From contig NC_016078.1 in the NCBI RefSeq assembly GCF_000230555.1, forward strand, positions 2,666,001 to 2,730,000: a stretch of DNA of 64,000 nucleotides, read 5' to 3'. A program made the position numbers and the translations under genes. Position 1 is the stretch's first letter, and each line of letters starts with the position of its first letter. Source of the stretch: Pelagibacterium halotolerans B2. Lineage in GTDB: Bacteria > Pseudomonadota > Alphaproteobacteria > Rhizobiales > Devosiaceae. Below are positions 9,256 through 17,831 of this stretch, one piece after another. The notes under the pieces were generated by a model that was given only the letters and a program-made list of their open reading frames with translations, ran no database searches and was not told the DNA's origin.

Positions 9256-10230
9256 TCAGTTACGCGCGGAGATCACCGCGTCGTAGAACTCCTGACCATC
9301 GGGAATCTGGTCGATCAGCTGCTGCGCCACCGGATCGGTAGCTTCCACCAGGGTGTCGACATCCGTCTCCACGATGGTGACGCCGGCCTCTTCCATTTCG
9401 GTGATGGCATTGTCATAGGCCTGCTTGTAATAGTCCTGGGCATAGGCCATCGCCTCGTCGGCAGCCTGCTGAACCATTTCCTGTTCCACGGCCGTAAACG
9501 AATCCCAGCGCGATTTCGACATGATCAGCAGCGCCGGCATATAGTGGACGCGCGTGAGGTTATAATAGTCGGAAACCTCAATGAACTTGTCCGATACGAA
9601 CTGGTCCGGGGACGTATCCGCACCATCGATCACGCCCTGCTGGAGCGCAAGATACAGGTCGGCATAGGCCATCGGTGTCGGCTGCGCCCCCAGGGCGGAA
9701 TAGCTATCCACATAGCCGGGCGACTGGATGACCCGCATTTTCATGCCGGCGAAATCATCGACCGAATTAATTGGCCTTGACGCGAAAACATTGCGTTCCA
9801 TGGCCGAGAACCAGCCCAGTCCCACCAGTCCGTATTCCGGCAGTACGTCGAGAAACTTGTCGCCCGCCGGACCAGCCAGGATTTCGTTGGCCTGATCGAC
9901 GCTGTCGAACAGATATGGAATATCAAAGATGAGGAATTCACGCGCCGTATTGGTGAGCGTCGACTGTCCGGTAACGAACACATCCTCTGTACCCATCTGG
10001 GCACCCTGGATCATGGTCAGTTCCCCGCCGAGCTGGGAATGAGGGAAAACGGTTATATTGATCTCCCCGTCAGACCGTTCCTCGAGAATATCGGCGAATT
10101 TCTGCGCCCCGGCATGAAAGGGGCTGTCGGGAGTGAGCGTATGGCCCAGGTTCATATCAAGGGCATAGGATGGCACTACCGTCAGCATCACGCCAAAGAT
10201 AGCAGCAGTCGTTTTTTGCAACAGGTTCAA
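9256..10230 (-). CDS. dctP: TRAP transporter solute-binding protein (DctP), operon B, TTG start
   Basis: This 324-residue periplasmic binding protein has a signal peptide over about residues 1-24 (NLLQKTTAAIFGVMLTVVPSYA before LDMNLGHTL). The family block KMRVIQSPGYVDSYSALGAQ is present, with the carboxylate-clamping arginine, followed by PTPMAYADLYLALQQGVIDG. I place the start at the TTG at 10230, because GAGGAGG precedes it by 6 nt and the signal peptide begins exactly there. Upstream in-frame sequence is unlike any binding protein. Only moderately similar to the operon A protein, it probably binds a different but related acid. The gene follows dctM by 32 nt. Confidence 0.9.
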   Translation of the reverse strand: MNLLQKTTAAIFGVMLTVVPSYALDMNLGHTLTPDSPFHAGAQKFADILEERSDGEINITVFPHSQLGGELTMIQGAQMGTEDVFVTGQSTLTNTAREFLIFDIPYLFDSVDQANEILAGPAGDKFLDVLPEYGLVGLGWFSAMERNVFASRPINSVDDFAGMKMRVIQSPGYVDSYSALGAQPTPMAYADLYLALQQGVIDGADTSPDQFVSDKFIEVSDYYNLTRVHYMPALLIMSKSRWDSFTAVEQEMVQQAADEAMAYAQDYYKQAYDNAITEMEEAGVTIVETDVDTLVEATDPVAQQLIDQIPDGQEFYDAVISARN

Positions 10231-10262
10231 GATAATCCTCCTCAGATTGTTGCGTTGAAGAT

Positions 10263-11534
10263 CTAAAGCAGCGCCGTGCTGACGGCCGGCACGTAGGTGA
10301 TGATCAGCACGTTGGCGATCAGCACCCCCAGGAAAATCAGCAGATAGCGCACCAGTTGCTCGAGTTTCAGACCGGCGATTTGGCACACAACGAACAGGTT
10401 CACGCCGACCGGCGGCGTCACCATGCCGATGGCGAGATTGACAATCATCACCATGCCGAAATGTATGGGATCGATACCGAACGAGACCGCCACCGGCGCC
10501 AGGATCGGCGCCAGGATCAGGATCGCGGCAAGAGCTTCGATGAACATGCCCACCAACAGCAGCAACACGTTGGTCAGCAGCAGGAACAGCACCGGATTGT
10601 CGGAAATGGCGCCAAGCATGCCGGCCACTTTCTGCGGCACCTGGTTGACGGTGAGCAGATAGGCAAACACGGCTGCAAACGCCACAATCAGCATGATGAT
10701 CGAGGACATCACCGCCGAGCGTGCCAGAACACGCGGCAGATCCTTGAAGCTCAGCTCACGGTACACGAACAACCCGACAAAAAGGCCATAGAGCACCGCG
10801 ACGCAGGAGGCCTCCGTCGGCGTGAAAAAGCCGCCATAGATACCGCCCAGTATGAGCGCCGGCATAAGCAGTGCCAGAAGGGCCTGGCGGAACGCCGTCC
10901 ACAGGCCCGACATCCAGCCCCCGAAGCTGAGCGGCACGACCTCGTCAAACCCCTTTATGCGGGTGACGACATAAACAGTCAGCACCAGTGAAGCGGTGAT
11001 CAGCAGACCCGGAATGATCCCGGCAATGAACAGGGAAGCCACCGACACGTTGGCCGCGAGTCCGTAGATCACCATGGGAATGGAAGGCGGAATGATTGCG
11101 CCCAGCTCTCCCGAGGCAGCCGTTACCGAAGCCGCGAACGCCTTGGGATATCCCTTGCGCTGCATGGCCGGGATAAGCGTGGAACCGATCGCCGCGGTTG
11201 TTGCCGACGAAGAACCGGAAACCGTGGCGAACAGCATGGAGGTAACGACTGCCACGGCGCCGAGCCCGCCGTGTATCCAGCCTACCAGCGCATTGGCCAG
11301 CGCGATGAGCCGGCGCGCAATGCCGCCGGACTGCATGAGATTGCCCGCCAGCACGAAAAACGGAATCGCCATCAGGTTGAAGGAGTCCAGGGACTGGAAC
11401 ACCGTCTGCAACACGATGATGAGTGGCCTGCCGTCGATTTCCAAGGCGATGGCTGCGGACAGACCCAAGGCCACCATGATCGGCGCGCCCACCAGGAGAA
11501 TAAGGGCGCAGGCAATAAACAGCACGGCAATCAT
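10263..11534 (-). CDS. dctM: TRAP transporter large permease (DctM), operon B
   Basis: This 423-residue membrane protein is the second DctM in the window. It shows the same markers: VSGSSSATTAAIGSTLIPAM, then GELGAIIPPSIPMVIYG, GGFFTPTEAS, and a final AIGMVTPPVGVNLFV segment. The start at 11534 is set by an ATGA overlap with the stop of dctQ. The reading frame is open far upstream of this point, but that stretch lies inside dctQ and is not membrane-like. With dctQ and dctP it forms a complete transporter whose gene order (Q, M, P) differs from operon A (P, Q, M), so the two sets are not a recent tandem copy. Confidence 0.93.
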   Translation of the reverse strand: MIAVLFIACALILLVGAPIMVALGLSAAIALEIDGRPLIIVLQTVFQSLDSFNLMAIPFFVLAGNLMQSGGIARRLIALANALVGWIHGGLGAVAVVTSMLFATVSGSSSATTAAIGSTLIPAMQRKGYPKAFAASVTAASGELGAIIPPSIPMVIYGLAANVSVASLFIAGIIPGLLITASLVLTVYVVTRIKGFDEVVPLSFGGWMSGLWTAFRQALLALLMPALILGGIYGGFFTPTEASCVAVLYGLFVGLFVYRELSFKDLPRVLARSAVMSSIIMLIVAFAAVFAYLLTVNQVPQKVAGMLGAISDNPVLFLLLTNVLLLLVGMFIEALAAILILAPILAPVAVSFGIDPIHFGMVMIVNLAIGMVTPPVGVNLFVVCQIAGLKLEQLVRYLLIFLGVLIANVLIITYVPAVSTALL

Positions 11535-12115
11535 TCGACGCCTCCCACATCCCGCACGTTTCCGGAAACATCTGTGGGAGCCGGCGCTTCCGGATCCTCG
11601 ACCCCGAGGAGCGTACCCACGACCAGCACGGCTACATTGGCCACCATGAGCACGGCGCCAACGAGGACGCCACCATAGACGGCCGCCATGGGCATCCGCA
11701 GGACGGGGGACCATTGGCGCATGCCGAATTCGACAAGCATGATAGCCTGCCAGGTGATCATCAGCACAAGCGAAAGGGTCAGAAGGTGCGCAACAACTGC
11801 CAGCCAGCGGGAGACCCGCGGCGGCATGACGGCCACAAAGGCATCGACCCCGATGAGCCGTTTCTGGCCCGCGGCCACCGCCCCCCCGATGAACACGCTG
11901 GCGATCATCAGGTAGCGGGCGACTTCTTCGCCCCAGGGGGCGGCGAGCCTTATGCCCGTGTAGGTGTAAAGCAGCCTTACGAACACGGCGACGGCAACCG
12001 CCAGCACCATCCCCGCCAGGCACAAACCGGCGAACATGGCGGAAACCGAATTTACCCGGTCCATCACTTTCTGTACGGCGGCAAAGCGCCGGTGTGCGGT
12101 TGAATCTGCAGTCAT
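11531..12115 (-). CDS. dctQ: TRAP transporter small permease (DctQ), operon B
   Basis: This 194-residue four-helix membrane protein has hydrophobic segments near residues 27-48, 66-84, 105-127 and 142-166. The usual motif between helices one and two reads APWGEEVARYLMIAS. It starts 27 nt after the CoA-transferase gene with a strong GGAGAGGAGGGG ribosome site and overlaps dctM by 4 nt. A short polar C-terminal tail is present. It should pair with the DctM encoded directly downstream rather than with the operon A permease. Confidence 0.9.
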   Translation of the reverse strand: MTADSTAHRRFAAVQKVMDRVNSVSAMFAGLCLAGMVLAVAVAVFVRLLYTYTGIRLAAPWGEEVARYLMIASVFIGGAVAAGQKRLIGVDAFVAVMPPRVSRWLAVVAHLLTLSLVLMITWQAIMLVEFGMRQWSPVLRMPMAAVYGGVLVGAVLMVANVAVLVVGTLLGVEDPEAPAPTDVSGNVRDVGGVE

Positions 12116-12142
12116 TGACCCCTCCTCTCCCTGTCGCCGTTT

Positions 12143-13336
12143 CTATGTGCCTGGCCGGCGAACCACACCTGAATCGAACAGAGTCTCGATTTCGTCGTCG
12201 CTGTACTCCAGCATGTGCAGGATCTGTTCCGCCTGCGCGCTCAGGGGTTGCGGGGGCAGGGACACACTGGCCGTTGCCTCGTCGTACCGTATGGGATGAT
12301 TGACCAACCGGATGGGCGAGCCGGTGGCGCCCTCGACCTCGATGAACGTGTCATTGTGCCGAACCTGGGGATCACGCACGACGTCGGGATAATCATTCAC
12401 GACGCTGTGCCAGACCCCTTCCGCGTTCAGCCGCTCGACCCAATGGGCCGTGTCCTGCTGGGCAAAGGCCGCAGCAACGATCGCCGCCACTTCCTCGCGC
12501 TGCACATATTGGGCGTTCTTGTCGAAATCGTTGAGTTCAGGGCGGTCTATCGCCTTGGCGAGCAGGGAAATTTCACCCAGGGAAATGGCAATCTCACCGT
12601 CCCGGGTGGCATAAATGCCGTACGGTGCAGCGAAGTACCAGCCACCAACATTCTTCGGCTGATAGACAGTCTCGGGCTGCTCCCCGTTCATGAAACAGGT
12701 AAAGGACTCGACCTGCAGATCGATCGCGGCCGAAAGCAGGTTGACGTCCACCCTGCCGCCCTTGCCTGTCTTTTCACGGCGGAAAAGCGCCGCAAGAATA
12801 CCGAGCGCAAAGAGCGCCGCGCCATGATGGTCCGCAGCCGAAACGCCGACAGGACGCGCCCCGTCGGCCGACCCGGTAATCCTGGCCAGGCCGGACATGG
12901 CCTGAATAAGAAGATCCTGGCCAGGTCGGTCGGCATAGGGGCCGTCTGCCCCGAAACCTGAAGCAGCGGCGTAAATCAGACCCGGATGTCGCTCAAGAAG
13001 GGTTTCGCAGCCCAGCCCCAAACGGTCCATGACGCCCGGGCGGAAATTCTCGGCAAGCACGTCGGCCTGCGCGATCAAACGCTCGACCACTTCCCTGCCG
13101 GCCTTGCTCTTCATATCCAGCGCCAGGCTGCGCTTGTTCCGATTACCGGCGAGAAACAGCATGGATTGATCGTCTATGCGCTTGTTGGCACCACCCCAGT
13201 TTCTCTGAAACGCCCCATCCAGGGGTTCCACCGAAATAACGTCAGCGCCCAAGTCCGCCAGATGCTGAGTTCCAACCGGACCCAGCAAGAAGTGGTTCAG
13301 GCTGACCACACGCACTCCACTCAGCAAATTCAACAT
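12143..13336 (-). CDS. Class III (CaiB/BaiF-type) acyl-CoA:carboxylate CoA-transferase
   Basis: This 397-residue family III CoA-transferase moves CoA from an acyl-CoA donor to a free acid. The N-terminal domain reads LADLGADVISVEPLDG and ENFRPGVMDRLGLG as in the family. The catalytic aspartate sits in PGQDLLIQAMSGL near residue 153. The start at 13336 (MLNLLSG) is preceded by GGAGG; an upstream ATG at 13357 is less well placed. It is the first gene of operon B (CoA-transferase, dctQ, dctM, dctP, enoyl-CoA hydratase, Fe-dehydrogenase, tetR), with a candidate operator at 13369-13383. The pairing with a TRAP transporter suggests that it activates the imported acid. Confidence 0.9.
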   Translation of the reverse strand: MLNLLSGVRVVSLNHFLLGPVGTQHLADLGADVISVEPLDGAFQRNWGGANKRIDDQSMLFLAGNRNKRSLALDMKSKAGREVVERLIAQADVLAENFRPGVMDRLGLGCETLLERHPGLIYAAASGFGADGPYADRPGQDLLIQAMSGLARITGSADGARPVGVSAADHHGAALFALGILAALFRREKTGKGGRVDVNLLSAAIDLQVESFTCFMNGEQPETVYQPKNVGGWYFAAPYGIYATRDGEIAISLGEISLLAKAIDRPELNDFDKNAQYVQREEVAAIVAAAFAQQDTAHWVERLNAEGVWHSVVNDYPDVVRDPQVRHNDTFIEVEGATGSPIRLVNHPIRYDEATASVSLPPQPLSAQAEQILHMLEYSDDEIETLFDSGVVRRPGT

Positions 13337-13368
13337 GACACCAACCTCCAAAAGCAACAGCTTTACTA

Positions 13369-13383
13369 ACCATCTGGATAGTA
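13369..13383. promoter_or_regulatory. Candidate operator, copy 2 (before CoA-transferase/TRAP operon B)
   Basis: ACCATCTGGATAGTA is the exact reverse complement of the 15-mer at 4692-4706 and lies about 33 bp before the CoA-transferase start. On the plus strand both sites are followed by similar bases (TATGTTGTCAA after copy 1, TATGTGTCAA after copy 2), which extends the likeness beyond the palindrome. I see it as a shared operator that ties operons A and B into one regulon. Confidence 0.65.
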
Positions 13384-14161
13384 TGTGTCAATAGTTCTGC
13401 TCTTCTGCGGGGTCTCCGCAGATCAGCGTGCGCCCTTCACAGCGGTTGCGGACACACCAAGATACGCAAGGACCTCATCATTTTCTACGAACTGGCTATC
13501 TACCAGTCAGGCGGGTCGGCTTCCCTTCCACCTCTTCAGTAGGCTTGCTGATGCGGCGGTGCTGGCTGCCTGCGACGATCCTGATGGGCACCGACGAATC
13601 GCTGGCACCAGCGCCGCCACCGCCTGCCGCACTTCAATGTAGAGGGCAAACTGGCCGGGCGCGACGGTAGCCAACTGCTGATGGCCGGCGCGTCGATGGA
13701 CCTCGATAAACACGCTGCTGCGCTGCCCGAATCCATGGCGCTGCTTGCTCAAGAGCCGGAGTATGCGACACTTACGACCTCTGGATGGCGGGACGGGGTT
13801 GTCAGCGCTATGGGCGGCGTTCATGCCAAACATCGGGCTGCAATTCGAACCTCGCCTTGCTTGACCTTGGGGTGCCCGAAAAGTAGGAATATTTCTCTCG
13901 GCGACACGATCGTTAACTACAGCCAGCTCTTTCCAAACCCAAATCGGACGTTCGAGCAGCCTTCGGTGCATGTTAGCTTTCCAGACTTTGCCAAGATCGC
14001 CTGAACGACCCTGACAGTCTGTTTCGGAGGCCGCAGAACTAACCTGCTACGCGGGTGGAGAGCGCATGGCGAGGTGGTAACAAGTCGAACTCGTCGCGAC
14101 TGATTGGGCGCCGAACGGATCAAGCGGATAATCTTGGCACCTTCAAGCCAGGAGCCGCATT
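13384..14161. other. Gene-poor, decayed sequence at left edge of the island
   Basis: No intact gene is evident in this stretch. Several overlapping frames of 60-150 codons are open, but none has a good ribosome site, a family motif or a consistent codon pattern. A rightward frame near 13630-14003 (KLAGRDGSQLLMAGASMDLD and onward) could be a relic of an unrecognised gene. Together with the recombinase relic that follows, I read this as eroded mobile DNA between the catabolic operons and the defence island. Confidence 0.4.
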
Positions 14162-14344
14162 ATGATCACGCCCATTCCTTCCTGCCCGATCAGCCCGCTG
14201 CGTACGCCTCCGATCGACGACATGAACATTCGCCACTTCTCGATGCCCCCCCCTAACCGAATTGCATCTACCTTCTTACGGCGCCCTCCCGATACGGCGA
14301 CTGCGGACAACGTGCGTGATGCCGTCCGCTCAAGCTGTGGCTGA
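14162..14344 (+). pseudogene. Decayed N-terminus of an IS91-associated-type tyrosine recombinase
   Basis: The ATG at 14162 has AGGAG upstream and opens a 60-codon frame. It contains ISPLRTPPIDDMNIRHFS and, later, FLRRPPDTATADNVRD. This follows the N-terminus of phage-integrase-type recombinases linked to IS91-like elements, which begin about SPLRQRMIEDM..R and continue F.RSPD....EDVR. Here the helix between the two blocks is shortened and a stop follows at once. The catalytic domain, with its R-H-R-Y residues, is absent. The gene is therefore a short dead relic. It marks past recombination at this end of the island. Identification rests on a short motif match by eye. Confidence 0.5.
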
Positions 14345-14763
14345 TCGCCTTGTCCATCGTCTGAAACACCCCGATCCTGCATGAACTCCCAGCTTGCGTG
14401 ATCAACGCGCGATGCATACGAACGCCCGAAGGGCGGCGAAGACTGGGAAACCCGTATTGAGGACGTCCTCGATCTCATAGAGGATGATGCGTGACGCAGG
14501 TCACGCAAGAACCGGGAACACCCCCGTTACCTCTTCATACGCCATCACGCTCGTTCGTCGCGGTACAGTCATCCACCTTGACGCACGCAAGGCCTCTCGA
14601 GGTACGCCGACGCTATCACCTGGGCGGGGGGCAACTTCCATTTGGGTGAGGCGGCAGCGGACGAGATCAGTTTCGAGGGCGCGAGTTCTTGGAGATTGAG
14701 TGCATGATTTATCCACCCCTTAAAGCACGCTTAAAATGCCCTATTTTGGATAGATCAAGCGAG

Positions 14764-14864
14764 ATGCATTGAAGCGATTCATATTGTGATCGTGAAAGCG
14801 CCTGATGAGGGTCAGCGCCCTTCCCCCGCTCCAAGGTTAAATAATGTGAATCGCTCGGATGCAT
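14764..14864. repeat. Long inverted repeat upstream of the putative initiator gene
   Basis: Arms of 22 bp at 14764-14785 and 14843-14864 match at 18 of 22 positions as reverse complements (ATGCAT, three variable bases, AGCGATTCA, one variable, ATT). A 57-bp loop separates them, and the element ends about 120 bp before the ATG at 14988. No gene covers it. It could be a binding site for the downstream protein, part of a replication origin, or a decayed transposon end. Confidence 0.55.
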
Positions 14865-14987
14865 TTCCCGGTAGTGGCGCAGTTTCCTGCACCTCCATCG
14901 CTGTTTGAGGGTGAGATCGATCACCGCTTGACGCTTTCAGGCATGATGGCCAGACTTTGTGATTGATACTTTGAGCGAGAGAGCCTT

Positions 14988-16442
14988 ATGCGGCGACCGT
15001 ACATACCTCATCCAGGGCCCCTTCCCTCCGCGGAGGAAGCTCAACGCCGTTGGGTTCGCCCCACGGGCGGAGAAGTTCCTTACGAGGCTTACGTCGATCT
15101 GGCGCGCGAGGGTATAGCGCCGTTTGACTACTCGGTTGTGCCGGAAACCGGTGAAAGTCATGCCCAACTCGTGGACCGGGTGATGCGATCGGGCGACCTC
15201 AACGTTCAGGCAGCGCACGCAGTTGCGATTGGCCTCCAAGGCTTTGAGCACCGGCGAGAGGGACGGAAGGCCGTTCACGCCGCAGAACTTCTGGCTCACC
15301 ATGAGACCGCTCGGTTTCGGACCGATCCAACGCCGGTCCGCGGAGATCTCGACGCCTGCGTCTCGTCGGTCGCATTTGAGTCTGTTTCTCCATCGATCGC
15401 GGTCAATCTCTCTGCCCTGCGTTCGTTGAGGTGGGACGGAAAGCTCCGCCCGCAGGACATACTCCTGCTCTGGATCCTGATCGGGTGCGCGTCCGCCGGC
15501 CGAACGCCGCCTCGGGTTTCTGTACTCAAGGAAGGCTTCGGGATCTCGCGCCCTCACGAGGGCCTCAGGAGACTCAGGAACGCAACATTTTCTTTCAAGG
15601 ACGATCCCGACATTGCCCCTGAGAAATGGCTATCGGACTGCACAGTATCATCCGAACGACTTTTGGAAATTGTCAAACCGACGGCAGGGGGTGAGAACTA
15701 TGCCTATCTCGAGCTGCGCACGCTTGCCGCTCTGACCGCCCAGTGGCAAGAAAAAGCACTGCGAGGGGTTATGGCTGCTGCGGTTCGGGCCCGGGCATAC
15801 TGGAGCGGGGGCGGCATCGTCCGCTGGGGGCTTTCTCGTGGCGAGGTAATGGAGCTGTTCTGTCTGCCAGAGTCCAGCGATTGGAGTCGGCTGAGAAAAG
15901 AGCGTTTGCAGCCCTTCTCAAGGATACTTGAGAGCACCATGGCGCTTAAACTGGATGAGCCCTACTCGTTCGGTTCCAGATTTCGCGTCAGCTATGGCAC
16001 GGTCAGAAACGAAGATCAGCAAGGGCGCCCGGCGGCAGGAATTGAGCTCACTATTCGTGTGATCGGGGCCCCAGAGGCGGAGGTGCCAACACGAGGTTTC
16101 GCTCGGGAGCGCACGCAAGATCGGGCGAGTCGGCAACAATCCGAAGTTGAACTGTTCGGATTGGGGAAGGCCCTCACACATGACGAAAGAAAACAGCGGC
16201 GCTCTCTTGCAGCCAAGAAGAGCTGGAAGAAGCGTCGCACCGCGTCCCCTCGGCCTGCGGAACAATCTCCACCCCGCCGACCGAACAAAGACGAGATGGA
16301 GATCGCCCGGACACTGGGATTTCTGACCGAGACGCCACAGGAGGCCCTCACCCGCACCAGCCTCGCTCGAGGTCCAAATGCTATGCCGGCGCGAAACGAG
16401 CACACACTCGAAACTCCATCCAACGAGCCGGACGAAGGATAA
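14988..16442 (+). CDS. Hypothetical protein, possibly a plasmid/ICE replication-initiator-like protein
   Basis: I do not recognise this 484-residue protein with certainty. The middle third has a helix-turn-helix-like stretch (LRPQDILLLWILIGCAS, later VSVLKEGFGISRPHEGLRRL). A second possible winged-helix follows at about residues 280-350 (GLSRGEVMELFCLP, then RLRKERLQPFSRILES, then strand-like IELTIRVIG). Two winged-helix units and a basic tail (ERKQRRSLAAKKSWKKRR, about 405-425) are reminiscent of Rep-type initiators, but no diagnostic motif is visible. The C-terminus is polar and probably disordered. It stands alone, 120 bp after a 22-bp inverted repeat and 160 bp before sspA, which reads the other way. 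An accessory regulator of the defence island is an alternative. Confidence 0.5.
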   Translation: MRRPYIPHPGPLPSAEEAQRRWVRPTGGEVPYEAYVDLAREGIAPFDYSVVPETGESHAQLVDRVMRSGDLNVQAAHAVAIGLQGFEHRREGRKAVHAAELLAHHETARFRTDPTPVRGDLDACVSSVAFESVSPSIAVNLSALRSLRWDGKLRPQDILLLWILIGCASAGRTPPRVSVLKEGFGISRPHEGLRRLRNATFSFKDDPDIAPEKWLSDCTVSSERLLEIVKPTAGGENYAYLELRTLAALTAQWQEKALRGVMAAAVRARAYWSGGGIVRWGLSRGEVMELFCLPESSDWSRLRKERLQPFSRILESTMALKLDEPYSFGSRFRVSYGTVRNEDQQGRPAAGIELTIRVIGAPEAEVPTRGFARERTQDRASRQQSEVELFGLGKALTHDERKQRRSLAAKKSWKKRRTASPRPAEQSPPRRPNKDEMEIARTLGFLTETPQEALTRTSLARGPNAMPARNEHTLETPSNEPDEG

Positions 16443-16601
16443 ATGAGGCTGGCACGATCCTGACCAACCTTGTCTGCACGAACACACGGGCTGCATCGCG
16501 ATGAGATAACGCTGATCGTATAATGCGCGCCCTCGTCATTCACGAAACCCCTCACCCAAGTCTCGCTGACAGTCGCAACTTTCGATTAAATATCGTTCCC
16601 C

Positions 16602-17735
16602 TCACACTAGGCGGGACAACGCATTTGCGATCTCTACCGCGGCATAAATTGCATCCTCTTTCGTCGTAGTAGCACCTATGCTGAACCGGATGGAGGAACT
16701 GGCTTCCTCTTCCGTCAAGCCTATGGCCATCAAAACGTATGAGGGCTCCTGGAAGCCGGATGCGCAAGCAGATCCCGTTGACGCCGCGACTTTCGGCTGT
16801 AGCAATTGCAGCAGCTGCTTCGCATCAGTTCCTTTGATGGATATATTAAAGTTTCCCGGGTGCCTTAAATGAAGGTCTTTCACCCCGTTCAAATTGAATT
16901 CGACCCCATTATTTCTTAGGGCTTTTTGAAACGCATCTTTAACCGACGCAATCCGTTGCAGCTCAGCGTCGTTCGAGGCTGCCAATTCGCACGCGGCCCC
17001 CATTCCCACGCAAAGCTCAAGCGGGAGGGTACCCGGCCGCATTCCACTTTGTTGCTCACCGCCGAACAGGATGGGAGCAATCTGCGGCTGTGAATCTCGT
17101 GCGATATATAATGCACCGATCCCCATCGGACCTCGCATCTTGTGCGCCGAAAGCGCCATCATATCGCAGTGAGCGGCCAAATTGGCGATATTCACTCCTG
17201 CCGGGCCCTGCGCCGCGTCGCAATGAAAGAGGGCGTCCCCCTTGAGACTGTTGATGGCGGCAATATCTTGGATGACGCCGATCTCGCTGTTTACTAAGCC
17301 CGCCGATATCAACGCCGTTCGGGGGTCTACCACCCGATTGATAGCTTCAAGAACAACTCTCCCATCCCGGTCGACCGGTAGATCGCTGACTTCAAATCCG
17401 AACTCCTCGGATAGCGCTCTACATGCCGCCAGCACACTTTTGTGCTCGATGGGAGTCCGGAGGATCCTGTCCTTCGAAACTCGCATGAACTTTCGAACAC
17501 CGAGAATTGCCAAATTGTTGGCTTCGGTTGCCCCTGAGGTAAAAAAGACCTCGTCAGCGTCTGCGCCGATCAGCGCTGCGACCTGCTCCCGCGCCTTCTC
17601 GATTTTTTTCGCCGCCTCCCAACCAACGATGTGTTCGCTTGAGTGGGGATTTCCGAACCCTGCTGAGCGCATTGCATCGCGCACGCGCTCATCGAGGGGC
17701 GTAGTGGCTTGATGGTCAAGATAAACGGGCTGCAT
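16602..17735 (-). CDS. sspA: Cysteine desulfurase SspA (IscS/DndA family)
   Basis: This 377-residue PLP enzyme takes sulfur from cysteine. In the Ssp system it supplies the sulfur placed in the DNA backbone. The IscS/NifS landmarks are clear: YLDHQATTPLDERV at the N-terminus, FHCDAAQGPAG, the PLP lysine in LSAHKMRGPMGIGALY, and the catalytic cysteine loop STGSACASGFQEPS. The start at 17735 follows GGCGGAGAG; an in-frame ATG at 17789 exists but would add a non-conserved extension that covers the dyad. It is read away from sspB across 96 bp. A housekeeping iscS is unlikely, because no Fe-S assembly genes are near and the partners downstream of sspB are phosphorothioation genes. Confidence 0.9.
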   Translation of the reverse strand: MQPVYLDHQATTPLDERVRDAMRSAGFGNPHSSEHIVGWEAAKKIEKAREQVAALIGADADEVFFTSGATEANNLAILGVRKFMRVSKDRILRTPIEHKSVLAACRALSEEFGFEVSDLPVDRDGRVVLEAINRVVDPRTALISAGLVNSEIGVIQDIAAINSLKGDALFHCDAAQGPAGVNIANLAAHCDMMALSAHKMRGPMGIGALYIARDSQPQIAPILFGGEQQSGMRPGTLPLELCVGMGAACELAASNDAELQRIASVKDAFQKALRNNGVEFNLNGVKDLHLRHPGNFNISIKGTDAKQLLQLLQPKVAASTGSACASGFQEPSYVLMAIGLTEEEASSSIRFSIGATTTKEDAIYAAVEIANALSRLV

Positions 17736-17748
17736 GCTCTCCGCCTTC

Positions 17749-17771
17749 GACCTGGAAGACATCTCCAGGTC
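17749..17771. promoter_or_regulatory. Dyad in the sspA-sspB divergent promoter region
   Basis: GACCTGGA (17749-17756) and TCCAGGTC (17764-17771) are perfect 8-bp inverted repeats with a 7-bp spacer. The dyad lies 13 bp upstream of the sspA start, inside the 96-bp gap from which sspA and sspB diverge. A symmetric site of this kind suits a dimeric regulator that could control both directions. No regulator gene is present among the ssp genes themselves, so the binder is unknown; SspB, which carries a DUF4007 domain, or an unlinked factor are possibilities. Confidence 0.6.
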
Positions 17772-17831
17772 CATTGATTGTATCGGCACCGTGTTCTACT
17801 GTCACGAAAAACCCGCTTGGCAGGTTCAGTA

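Noticed and set aside
13507..13971. A 154-codon minus-strand frame as a gene
   Set aside because: No ribosome site, no recognisable domain and low-complexity composition; the region looks eroded on both strands.
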